Part shown: positions 55,435-63,700 of the stretch, piece after piece
How the letters are laid out: every line of letters starts with the position of its first letter
How positions within the stretch are numbered: the stretch's first letter is position 1
From: an uncultured Gammaproteobacteria bacterium
GTDB taxonomy: Bacteria; Pseudomonadota; Gammaproteobacteria; Pseudomonadales; Pseudohongiellaceae
Assembly (NCBI GenBank): GCA_913060975.1
Contig: CAJXVC010000005.1
Span: forward strand, 1 to 64,000
Reading direction: 5' to 3'
DNA: 64,000 nucleotides
Position numbers and translations under genes: made by a program
The notes under the pieces: model-generated
What the model saw: the letters and a program-made list of their open reading frames with translations, nothing else
Database searches by the model: none
What the model was told of the DNA's origin: nothing

Positions 55435-56967
55435 ATGTCAGACAAAGATTCGATCAATCAAGACGGCGCTGAGTCCCGCACTGAGAACAGCAATGATTTT
55501 CAGTTTGCACAACCGGCTCCAGTAGCCAGTAATAAACCCCCCGCCTGGATGTGGATAGGTGTAGGCGTTTTGTCATTGCTGGCACTGGCAGTCATTTTTG
55601 TCCTGCCGGGTATCGTGTCGGAATATGAACTTCCGCTGGAGCGTCGCAGCGACGTTGCCACCTCTCGGCCTGCGCAGCAGACTGAACCAGTAAGTACTAT
55701 CTCCCCGTTTGAAGAGGCCCAGCGAGCTCGTCAGCGCAAAGAAGCACAGGATATTCTCGCGACTTTGCTGGAGCACCAGGATGAACTGGACGCATTGGAA
55801 GTTGCAAGCTGGGCGCCAAGTGACTACGAGACGGCGTTGGAACAAGCCAGCATTGGCGATGAATATTATCGTACGCAAGACTTTGTCAACGCGGCCAACT
55901 TCTACGTGGATGCCCGTGATCAGCTTCAGGGTTTGTTGGCGCGGGTACCGCAGGTGATGGAGACAACATTGGCAGAAGGGCAGAGTGCATTGGCCGCTGG
56001 CGAGTCTGGTATTGCTGAAGACAAATTCTCTCTGGCGCTACTGTTCGATCCGGAAAGTGCAGCGGCCCAGCAAGGTCTGGAACGGGCACGCTCACTGGAC
56101 GAGGTTAATTCCCTGTTCGCCGATGCGGACCAACTGGCTGAGGACGGCGAATTCAGTGCGGCGCGCGACGTCTATCGCCAGATTGCGAGCCTGGATAGCT
56201 ATAACGAGCAGGCGCAAGCCCGCATAGACAACATGTCTGCCGCAATTCGCGAAGCGGAATTTAGCCGTGTTATGTCCCGCGGTTATACCCTCCTTGATGC
56301 GGGTAATCCGGAGGAAGCGATTGCCGCATTTGAGGAAGCGGCTGATCTCGGTGTCAACGCTGAACAGGCGCAGGCGGCTATCGTGCAAACCGAGAACGAA
56401 GTCGCCAATGCCCAGATCAATGCCTTGCGCGAGCGCATAAGCGAAGCGGAAGCCAATGAGCAATGGCAGCAAGCCGTGGACCTGTACGATGAAGTGTTGG
56501 CCATTGACCCTAATCTGCTGTTTGCGACACAGGGCAAAGACTACGCGGGCAAGCGTGCGCAGCTGGACCGGCTGTTGGTTTATGCCAATGATAACCCGGA
56601 AAGATTTGCTGATCCTGCTGTGTATCAAGAGACCATCGACGTTTATTACACTGGTCGTGGCATCGAAAACCCCGGGCCCGTCTTAACGAGTCAACTCAAC
56701 GAGCTTGAGTCCTTGCTGGAAGTTTCCCAGATTCCCATTGACGTGAGATTCGTGTCTGACAATTTTACCGATGTTGTTTTGTTACGACATGGTGAGTTGG
56801 GGTTGTTTGAACAGAAAACATTGACGCTCAAACCCGGCCGCTATGTCGCGGTGGGCAGTCGGGCAGGGTATCGTGAAGTGCGAGAAGAATTCGTGGTTGG
56901 CTATGGTCAGACACCAGAAGCAGTCGTGTTGCGCTGCGAAGAACGTGTGGTAGCCACCAGTAGGTAG
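55435..56967 (+). CDS. TPR protein with single membrane anchor
   Basis: 510 residues. Residues 1-36 are polar; 37-61 (AWMWIGVGVLSLLALAVIF) is one membrane helix, so most of the protein lies in the periplasm. Residues about 120-390 are helical repeats with TPR signature positions (LAAGESGIAEDKFSLALLFD, LLDAGNPEEAIAAFEEAADL, QWQQAVDLYDEVLAIDPNLL). The C-terminal 75 residues (VRFVSDNFTDVVLLRHGELG ... LKPGRYVAVGSRAGYREVRE) look like a PEGA-type beta domain. It abuts the next gene by 2 bp. Likely a scaffold; no enzymatic motif. Confidence 0.75.
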   Translation: MSDKDSINQDGAESRTENSNDFQFAQPAPVASNKPPAWMWIGVGVLSLLALAVIFVLPGIVSEYELPLERRSDVATSRPAQQTEPVSTISPFEEAQRARQRKEAQDILATLLEHQDELDALEVASWAPSDYETALEQASIGDEYYRTQDFVNAANFYVDARDQLQGLLARVPQVMETTLAEGQSALAAGESGIAEDKFSLALLFDPESAAAQQGLERARSLDEVNSLFADADQLAEDGEFSAARDVYRQIASLDSYNEQAQARIDNMSAAIREAEFSRVMSRGYTLLDAGNPEEAIAAFEEAADLGVNAEQAQAAIVQTENEVANAQINALRERISEAEANEQWQQAVDLYDEVLAIDPNLLFATQGKDYAGKRAQLDRLLVYANDNPERFADPAVYQETIDVYYTGRGIENPGPVLTSQLNELESLLEVSQIPIDVRFVSDNFTDVVLLRHGELGLFEQKTLTLKPGRYVAVGSRAGYREVREEFVVGYGQTPEAVVLRCEERVVATSR

Positions 56968-56969
56968 AC

Positions 56970-59066
56970 ATGACCAACCTAGAAGACAAGAAACCGGATC
57001 ATGGGTCATCTGACCCCATTGTCCCAATAGACTTTACTCCAAATACGGAGCAGGTCAGTAAGTTTTCCTATCAGCCAAAGTGGCATCATCTGTTTATTGC
57101 CATTGGTGCCGTTCTGGCGTCAGTTGCTGGCTGGTTTGTCATGACTGCCAAGTCGGTGTCGGTCGTCGTAGAACCCGTTACCGCCGAAGTCGAGATCAAT
57201 GGCGGTATGAACTTTCGCATGGGGCAGCGCTTTCTGATCCGTTCCGGTACCTATGATTTGACACTGACCAATCCAGGCTACTTCGACAGTGATACTTTGT
57301 TAATCGTCGGCAGCGAACAGGCACAGACCCATGACTTCGAGATGCGCCGATTGCCGGGTATCGTCACGATTACTACCGAAGCACCAGTGGGTGCACGGGT
57401 GCGCATCGATGGAATTGATATCGGAGAAACACCGCTAACAGACATACCTGTGGATGCAGGTGAGCATACTCTGAGCATCACACGTGATCGCTTTCTCGAA
57501 CATAGTGAAATAATCAATATCGAAGGCCGTTCTGTTGCGCAAAGCTTTCATGCTGAGCTAGACCCAGCCTGGGCCAATGTCAGTCTGGCTTCGTCTCCGG
57601 CTGGTGCCGAGATCCTGGTCAATGGTGAACTGATTGGTACAACGCCGATGCTGGCGGAAATCATGCAGGGTCAGCGCGAAATTACTCTCAAAGCGCCTGG
57701 CCACAAAGCGTGGCAAGAAGACTTCGATTTCGTCGCCGGTGAAGACTTGTCAATTCCCGAAGTGGAGCTCGAAGCAGCGGATGGTCTCGTGTTTATTCGC
57801 AGCACGCCCACCGAAGCCAGCGTAACCGTCAATGGTGAGTTTATCGGCTTGACGCCGGTAGAGGCGGCTCTGGCCCCGGGCGAGAATCATGAACTGACTT
57901 TCTTTAAGAACGGTTATCAGTCCAGTCGTCGATCAATTCGCACAGAGCCAAATCAGGAACGCGAGCTGAATGTGTCTCTGGACCCTGTGCTGGCCAGTGT
58001 CGAAATCATTACACAACCGAACGACGCCGAGTTGTTCATCAATGGGCAGTCACGCGGTTCAGCCAATCAGACTATTGAGCTAATGGCTGCCAGCCAACAG
58101 ATTGAAATCCGGCGCGAAGGCTACGTGCCTTATGTCACCGATTTCACATCACGTCCGGGTCTGGATCAACAAATCCGAGTCACCTTGAAATCTCTTGAGC
58201 AGGCACGCCTGGAGCAAATCGAGCCAATGATTACGTCAGCGGCTGGTCAGCGACTGAAGTTGTTTTATCCTGGTGCATTCACCATGGGTGCTTCACGACG
58301 GGAGGCCGGGCGCCGACCTAACGAAACGCTGCGTGACATACAACTTGAGCGGCCTTTCTATCTGGGCTTACAGGAAGTCACTAATGCCCAGTATCGTTTA
58401 TTCGACCCGGAACACAGTTCTGGCACAGTACAGGGCGTCACACTCAACAACGAAAGTCAGCCGGTCGTGCAGGTTACCTGGACGCAGGCGGCGCTGTATT
58501 GCAACTGGTTAAGTGCACAGGAGTCCATCGAGCCTTTCTATATTGTAGAAGGCGATGAAGTAACCGGCTTCAATCCAGACTCAACAGGTTACCGCTTACC
58601 CACCGAAGCTGAGTGGGCCTGGACCGCACGAACGAACGGTAGTGGCCAAGTGCTGCGCTATCCATGGGGCGACGATCTGCCACCGCCAGATAATTCAGGC
58701 AATTTTGCCGACGTGACCGTGCAGCAGTATCTGGGGCAAGTCATGTTCAATTACAACGATAGTCATTTCGCCACTGCGCCGGTCGGTTCTTTCAGCTCGA
58801 ACTATCATGAAGTGTATGATCTGGCGGGCAATGTGGCTGAGTGGGTGCACGATTACTATGGTTCGGTCGGTGCATTCGGTGGTGTTGAAATTGATCCCAT
58901 GGGACCAGAGTTTGGCGAATTTCACACAATCAGAGGATCAAGCTGGGCCCATGGTGCGATTACCGAAATGCGCTTGTCCTTTCGCGACTTTGGTGTCGAG
59001 CCTCGTGACGACGTCGGCTTCCGGGTGGCGCGCTATCTCGATCCGCCGGAAGGGTTCGCGCAATGA
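56970..59066 (+). CDS. Membrane-anchored PEGA-repeat and SUMF1-fold protein
   Basis: 698 residues. One membrane helix at about 46-66 follows a short cytoplasmic tail. About five PEGA repeats follow (starts near residues 70, 129, 201, 271, 341), each with the I/V-D/N-G...G-x-T-P pattern such as ILVNGELIGTTPMLAEI. Residues about 430-695 are a SUMF1/FGE-sulfatase domain: PGAFTMGASRREAGRRPNE, YRLPTEAEWAWTARTNG, VYDLAGNVAEWVHDYYG, RGSSWAHGAITEMRLSFRD, VGFRVAR. The FGE active-site cysteines are absent (Ala/His/Gly there), so it is a non-catalytic binding fold, like GldK/GldJ. Its stop overlaps the next gene's ATG. Confidence 0.85.
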   Translation: MTNLEDKKPDHGSSDPIVPIDFTPNTEQVSKFSYQPKWHHLFIAIGAVLASVAGWFVMTAKSVSVVVEPVTAEVEINGGMNFRMGQRFLIRSGTYDLTLTNPGYFDSDTLLIVGSEQAQTHDFEMRRLPGIVTITTEAPVGARVRIDGIDIGETPLTDIPVDAGEHTLSITRDRFLEHSEIINIEGRSVAQSFHAELDPAWANVSLASSPAGAEILVNGELIGTTPMLAEIMQGQREITLKAPGHKAWQEDFDFVAGEDLSIPEVELEAADGLVFIRSTPTEASVTVNGEFIGLTPVEAALAPGENHELTFFKNGYQSSRRSIRTEPNQERELNVSLDPVLASVEIITQPNDAELFINGQSRGSANQTIELMAASQQIEIRREGYVPYVTDFTSRPGLDQQIRVTLKSLEQARLEQIEPMITSAAGQRLKLFYPGAFTMGASRREAGRRPNETLRDIQLERPFYLGLQEVTNAQYRLFDPEHSSGTVQGVTLNNESQPVVQVTWTQAALYCNWLSAQESIEPFYIVEGDEVTGFNPDSTGYRLPTEAEWAWTARTNGSGQVLRYPWGDDLPPPDNSGNFADVTVQQYLGQVMFNYNDSHFATAPVGSFSSNYHEVYDLAGNVAEWVHDYYGSVGAFGGVEIDPMGPEFGEFHTIRGSSWAHGAITEMRLSFRDFGVEPRDDVGFRVARYLDPPEGFAQ

Positions 59067-59311
59067 AACCATTGCTGCGCTACATAATGTTGTTGAGCCT
59101 GTTGCTGGGCTGGTCGGTGCAGGCTGCCGAAGACCCGGTGCCCCAGTCTCAGGACACAGAAGAAATCCAGGCCGAACAGGATGCTCCCGCTGCGAACGAT
59201 AGCGAGGACGATCAAGCGGTAGCGGATGATGCTGAGGAATCGCCGGGGCGCTTTATCCCCACCGAAGAAATTTCCCAGGATTTGGGAGTCTCGTTTCCAA
59301 TCGATATTTGA
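59063..59311 (+). CDS. Small acidic exported protein
   Basis: 82 residues from ATG 59063, overlapping the upstream stop (ATGA). Residues 1-22 form a signal peptide ending SVQAAED. The mature part is strongly acidic and disordered (Glu, Asp, Gln, Ala) up to about residue 60. It ends in a conserved-looking tail GRFIPTEEISQDLGVSFPID, which may be a docking peptide. No paralogue was seen in the window. Probably a structural partner of this gene cluster. Confidence 0.7.
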   Translation: MKPLLRYIMLLSLLLGWSVQAAEDPVPQSQDTEEIQAEQDAPAANDSEDDQAVADDAEESPGRFIPTEEISQDLGVSFPIDI

Positions 59312-59349
59312 CTGGTGACGAACAAGGATTGGCAAGATAGGAAAATGAT

Positions 59350-60159
59350 ATGAAGCAGGGCTCGTTATACGAAACACTTTTCCAGATTGGGACGCTCATT
59401 TTCGCGGTGATCATTGTGCATGCAGCCTATGTCACGGTCATTCGTCCCAATGCGGAGTTGATACAGGAACAACAAAACCTGCTTCAGGAGACTGATGACA
59501 ACTTTGTTCCGGAACGCTCAGTATTTATTATCCTGCGCGACTTCGAGCAGGAAACGTGCATCATCTTGCTGCTTTGGGCGGTGTCGATTATCGGCATGAA
59601 AACCCAACATACACTCAAGCAGCGGGCCTTGTTAGACCGCACGCTGATACAAGTGTCTGACGGCATGAGTATCCTGCCGGAGGATGCCAGAAACTATGCC
59701 AGGCCGGTGCAAGCGCTACCGGAAAAAGAGCGAGATTATCTGTTGCCCCGCGCATTGTTGGCCGGTTTACACCGATTCCAGAGTACGCAAAATATCCAGG
59801 ATGTCGCCAATACAGTCCGCAGCACTTGTGATACCGAGGCTGAACGTATGGAGACCGAACTCACCATTGTGCGTTATATCGCCTGGGCAATTCCGTCCAT
59901 TGGCTTTTTGGGCACAGTGCGCGGTATTGGTACGGCGCTCGGGCAGGCCTATCAGGCAGTAAGCGGCGATATTGTCGGCGTGACAGTAAGCCTTGGGGTG
60001 GCTTTTAACTCAACCTTTGTTGCCCTGGTTGTCAGTATTTTCCTGATGTTTCTATTACACCAGTTGCAGCTGCTACAGGATCGCCTGGTGTTGGACTGCG
60101 AGAACTACTGCGATGAAAGAATGGTACGTCATCTACAAGTACCGGAGCGGAACGATTAG
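59350..60159 (+). CDS. MotA/TolQ/ExbB-family proton channel protein
   Basis: 269 residues with helices at about 10-32, 72-92, 178-200 and 212-242. The last two carry the family core: AIPSIGFLGTVRGIGTALGQ and IVGVTVSLGVAFNSTFVALV. The P-x-x-G-x-L-G-T-V motif and the helix ending in polar Asn-Ser-Thr are those of ExbB/TolQ/MotA channels. Such channels couple proton flow to an ExbD/TolR/MotB partner with a single helix bearing Asp. No ordinary ExbD gene is present, but two downstream VWA proteins have such a helix. Three bases separate it from the next gene. Confidence 0.88.
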   Translation: MKQGSLYETLFQIGTLIFAVIIVHAAYVTVIRPNAELIQEQQNLLQETDDNFVPERSVFIILRDFEQETCIILLLWAVSIIGMKTQHTLKQRALLDRTLIQVSDGMSILPEDARNYARPVQALPEKERDYLLPRALLAGLHRFQSTQNIQDVANTVRSTCDTEAERMETELTIVRYIAWAIPSIGFLGTVRGIGTALGQAYQAVSGDIVGVTVSLGVAFNSTFVALVVSIFLMFLLHQLQLLQDRLVLDCENYCDERMVRHLQVPERND

Positions 60160-60161
60160 AC

Positions 60162-61499
60162 ATGACATTAACGGTAGTCGAACTTAATGACAGAGCTATC
60201 AAGGTCGGGAATGACGCGGGCATTATTGCGCGCAGCCCTGGCTTCGCTCTGGCTGATGGCAAGATTGTCCATCTCGGTACCGAGGCGGAGCAGCAAGCGC
60301 GCTTAAAACCGACACAGAGTTACAACAAGTATTGGAGTGAGCTCAGCATGGAGCCACTGACTCACGGCAACAATTTTCGCCACCACGCCGATATCGCCCA
60401 TGCCCATCTGCAACATCTGGCAGAGATCGGTGGCATAGATGGCGAGGTCATTTTCGCGGTTCCTGGCAACTTCAGTCGCCAGCAATTGGCTATTCTTCTG
60501 GGGTTGGTTCAACACAGCCCAATGCAGACTGTGGGTGTAGTTGACGCTGCAGTGGCGGCCGCTATGCAATCTGAACCGGCGATGACGACACTGGTTGCAG
60601 ACATTCAGCTGCATCAGGTTGTGCTGAGCAAACTGTCAATGGCAAGTGATCAGCTTACGACTGATTCAGTGATTCAGGTGCCCGGTGTCGGCAGCCAGCA
60701 TTTCATGAACCTCATGATGCAATTGGCCACTGGATTATTTATCCAGCAGTGCCGCTTCAATCCGCAGCACAATGCAGAATCTGAGCAGCAACTTTACAAT
60801 GCGTTGCCGGCATGGCTTGCCCAGCATGAACAAGACGGGAATCTGATTCTGGAATTGCAGTCGGGCAGCACGACCCATACTGCAAAAATGCCGCGGGAAT
60901 CTCTGGTCGCGAATCTCAACGGCTACTATAAAAAGATACTCGAGCAATTACTGGCGTTGGCCGGTAGCGCCAACACACGCTTGGTACTCAGTGCCGAGAT
61001 GGCCGAACTGCCAGGTTTCCTCGCCACGCTGGAGGCGTTTGCTGACAAACATGTTTTGGGGGCGGACGCGGTCATTGTTGGCAGCCTGATGCATCAGCAA
61101 CACATTGTGGCTGGTGACAGCGGCCTGCATCTGGTTCAGTCGCTGCCGCTCGCGACCGGCGCATCCGCGAAGACCATCTTGAGCGAGGTTGAGAAGCCAA
61201 CCCATGTGCTGTATCGCCATCGGGCAATCCCCCTGCGAGATCTGGAAATTCGCAACAAGAATGGTGCGAACGGACATGCAGGTTTGGCCAATACGTTGGA
61301 GCTGAACATCAACGGTTTGCCGGAAGTGCTCGGCCGCATCGAGTCACGCGATGATGGCGTGTATCTGACCAGCGATATCAGCGGTGTCATTGTCAATCAG
61401 TCGAAAGCAGCTGCCGAGCAACGACTCAGTCTTGGCGATCGAATACAGTTTTCCACCAAGAGCGACAGTATCAGCCTGATCAGGGTGGCCGATGAGTAA
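60162..61499 (+). CDS. Divergent actin/Hsp70-like protein
   Basis: 445 residues, no signal peptide or membrane helix, so cytoplasmic. The order of segments suggests an actin/Hsp70 ATPase fold: VVELNDRAIKVG at the start, GEVIFAVPGNFSRQQLAILLG with VGVVDAAVAAAMQSEPAM (as in Hsp70 lobe I), ATTLVADIQ-like strand, and ANTRLVLSAEMAELPGFLATL (adenosine region). The phosphate-binding Gly-rich loops are degenerate, so ATP binding is uncertain. Residues about 360-445 form an extra small beta domain. It overlaps the downstream VWA gene by 8 nt. Fold assigned by pattern only. Confidence 0.5.
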   Translation: MTLTVVELNDRAIKVGNDAGIIARSPGFALADGKIVHLGTEAEQQARLKPTQSYNKYWSELSMEPLTHGNNFRHHADIAHAHLQHLAEIGGIDGEVIFAVPGNFSRQQLAILLGLVQHSPMQTVGVVDAAVAAAMQSEPAMTTLVADIQLHQVVLSKLSMASDQLTTDSVIQVPGVGSQHFMNLMMQLATGLFIQQCRFNPQHNAESEQQLYNALPAWLAQHEQDGNLILELQSGSTTHTAKMPRESLVANLNGYYKKILEQLLALAGSANTRLVLSAEMAELPGFLATLEAFADKHVLGADAVIVGSLMHQQHIVAGDSGLHLVQSLPLATGASAKTILSEVEKPTHVLYRHRAIPLRDLEIRNKNGANGHAGLANTLELNINGLPEVLGRIESRDDGVYLTSDISGVIVNQSKAAAEQRLSLGDRIQFSTKSDSISLIRVADE

Positions 61500-62592
61500 G
61501 AAGACCGAAAGACGCAAGGTTAATCCGCTTAGCCTGTCGTTTCTCGATGTCATGTTTTGTGGCTTCGGGGCGGTAATTCTTATTTTCCTGATTCTTGATC
61601 ACACGAGTACCAATCAGGACGCCGAGACTACGCCCGAGTTGTCTGCCGAAATTAATCTTTTGGAAGAAGAGGTAGAGGACGGACAGGAAGGGCTGGTGCA
61701 ATTACGCAATACCGTTGATGAAGTCAGTCTGGACGTCGTGACCGCTGAAGGCCTGGCCAATCAGATCCAGGACGAGGTCGACAATTTCATGCAAGAGCTG
61801 GCGGCGCTGGAAAACAATAGTCTGGCTACCGTGGAAAGCGAGGAGCAGCTGCGCTCCGATATCGAACAACTGGAACAAGACATTATGCGTCTGCAGGCGC
61901 TGTCCATGGAACAGGAAGGCAATAGTGTCAGGCAGCACATCGGGGATGGCAATCGGCAGTATCTGTCTGGTTTGTTCCTCGGCGGTCAACGGATTCTCTT
62001 GCTAATCGACAGCTCGGCGAGCATGCTCGATAGCACGCTGGTCAATATCATCCGAACGCGTAACATGCCGGATGATCGTAAGCGCGCCGCGCCAAAATGG
62101 CAACGGGTTGTCAGAACAGTGGATTGGGTCAGCACCCAGCTGCCGGTGACCAGCCAGTATCAGATATGGGAGTTTGCCGACGACACGGCCAGTGTTATTC
62201 CCGGCATGGAAATGGATCGCTGGCTGGAAGTGGCGGATCGCAGTCAACTTAATGAGGCCATGGATGCCGTGCGGCAGTTGGTACCGAATAATGGCACCAA
62301 CCTGCAGCAGGTTTTTCAGGCGGTGGCGAATATGTCACCAATGCCTGACAACATCTTTCTCATTACCGATGGCCTGCCGACGCTGAATGGGCGTAACAGC
62401 TCGGCCAACACGATTTCGCCACGCGACCGGCTGGCGCTGTTTGAAGGGGCGGTTGAAGCACTTCCCCAGGGTATTCCGGTCAATGTGATTATGATGCCCT
62501 TGGAAGGCGACCCGAGTGCGTCGGCGGCTTATTGGCAACTGGCACAGTATTCGCAAGGATCATTTCTGACGCCATCGAAAGATTGGCCTTAG
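61492..62592 (+). CDS. Membrane-anchored VWA protein with SFLDV helix (first)
   Basis: 366 residues. After a basic tail, residues 13-36 form one membrane helix containing SFLDVMFCGFGAVI, with Asp19 inside the helix, as in ExbD/TolR. Residues about 45-145 are a predicted coiled coil (EINLLEEEVEDGQEGLVQLR, LRSDIEQLEQDIMRLQALSM). A VWA domain follows with an intact MIDAS motif DSSAS in ILLLIDSSASML (Asp near 173) and FLITDGLPT. It probably pairs with the upstream proton channel and exposes the VWA domain in the periplasm. Confidence 0.82.
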   Translation: MSKKTERRKVNPLSLSFLDVMFCGFGAVILIFLILDHTSTNQDAETTPELSAEINLLEEEVEDGQEGLVQLRNTVDEVSLDVVTAEGLANQIQDEVDNFMQELAALENNSLATVESEEQLRSDIEQLEQDIMRLQALSMEQEGNSVRQHIGDGNRQYLSGLFLGGQRILLLIDSSASMLDSTLVNIIRTRNMPDDRKRAAPKWQRVVRTVDWVSTQLPVTSQYQIWEFADDTASVIPGMEMDRWLEVADRSQLNEAMDAVRQLVPNNGTNLQQVFQAVANMSPMPDNIFLITDGLPTLNGRNSSANTISPRDRLALFEGAVEALPQGIPVNVIMMPLEGDPSASAAYWQLAQYSQGSFLTPSKDWP

Positions 62593-62656
62593 TCGTATAG
62601 ATTGGTAGCACAATTACTAAATTGGAAATGCAGGTTATCAGGAGATGCAATAAGTC

Positions 62657-63664
62657 ATGAGGCGTAAAAAGGATCGCGAAACAGATTCTTTTACCGTGTC
62701 CTTTTTGGACGTGGCCTCCTGTGGTTTTGGTGCCATGATCATTTTGTTGATGATCACCAAGACCTCGGCCCCTATTACTATCGATTTTACAGAAGTGACG
62801 CCGGAAACCACGGTCTCGGAATTACAGGAACAATTGTTTGCGATCCGTGGCGAGTCCACCATTCTCAATCGCGAACTGAATGCGAAACGCGAACAGTTAT
62901 CATCACTGCAAGAACGCGTGGCGCGATTGCGTCGCGATCTGAATGACGTGCGTGGTCAGTACAACGCGTCAAGACAAATGGCAGAAGACACGACGAACGA
63001 GCTGGGCGAATTGCGGCTGGCACGGCAGTCCATGACAGCAGAGATGCAGCGTTTACTCGCCAATACAGTCGCACCGGAGAACAATGCCGTTGGCGGTATT
63101 CCGGTGGACAGCGAATACATCATTTTTGTCATCGATACTTCGGGCAGTATGTACAACAACCCGAGTTGGAACAAAATGCTGCAAGTGATTGATGACACTC
63201 TGGATGTCTATCCGGAAGTGAAAGGCATACAAGTCATGAACGACATGGGCGACTACATGTTCGACTCCTATCGTGGTGACTGGATCGCCGATACGCCTTC
63301 GCTAAGAAATCGCATTCTGTCGACCTTGCGTACCTGGAATCCGTACAGCAATAGTAGCCCTGTAGAAGGTGTGACACGGGCTATTAACACTTTCTATTCG
63401 CCAGACAAGAAAATCAGTATTTACGTGTTGGGGGACGACTTTCAGCCCGGCGGTTCCATTCAGAATGTCTTGCAGACGATTGACCGCATCAACGTCGAGG
63501 ACGAAAATGGTAACAGGCTGGTGCGTATCCACGGCATAGGCTTTCCAACCATTTTTGCTGGTCCTCAACGATTTCAGCAAAGCGTTTATCGATATGCGAC
63601 CCTTATGCGGGAGATGACGCAGCGAAATGGTGGTACATTTGTCGGGTTGAACGATTACCGTTAA
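62657..63664 (+). CDS. Membrane-anchored VWA protein with SFLDV helix (second)
   Basis: 335 residues with the same layout as its neighbour. The helix reads SFLDVASCGFGAMI, with Asp18. A coiled coil at about 50-130 (EQLSSLQERVARLRRDLNDV) follows, then a VWA domain with MIDAS DTSGS in IFVIDTSGSMYNN (Asp near 159). The two proteins match in the helix and layout but differ in sequence elsewhere, so they may form a heterodimer. A 64-bp gap separates them. GGAGATGCAATAAGTC precedes the ATG. Confidence 0.82.
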   Translation: MRRKKDRETDSFTVSFLDVASCGFGAMIILLMITKTSAPITIDFTEVTPETTVSELQEQLFAIRGESTILNRELNAKREQLSSLQERVARLRRDLNDVRGQYNASRQMAEDTTNELGELRLARQSMTAEMQRLLANTVAPENNAVGGIPVDSEYIIFVIDTSGSMYNNPSWNKMLQVIDDTLDVYPEVKGIQVMNDMGDYMFDSYRGDWIADTPSLRNRILSTLRTWNPYSNSSPVEGVTRAINTFYSPDKKISIYVLGDDFQPGGSIQNVLQTIDRINVEDENGNRLVRIHGIGFPTIFAGPQRFQQSVYRYATLMREMTQRNGGTFVGLNDYR

Positions 63665-63700
63665 TCAGCAGGGATCAAGCACTCTTTAGCAGGTCAGATT

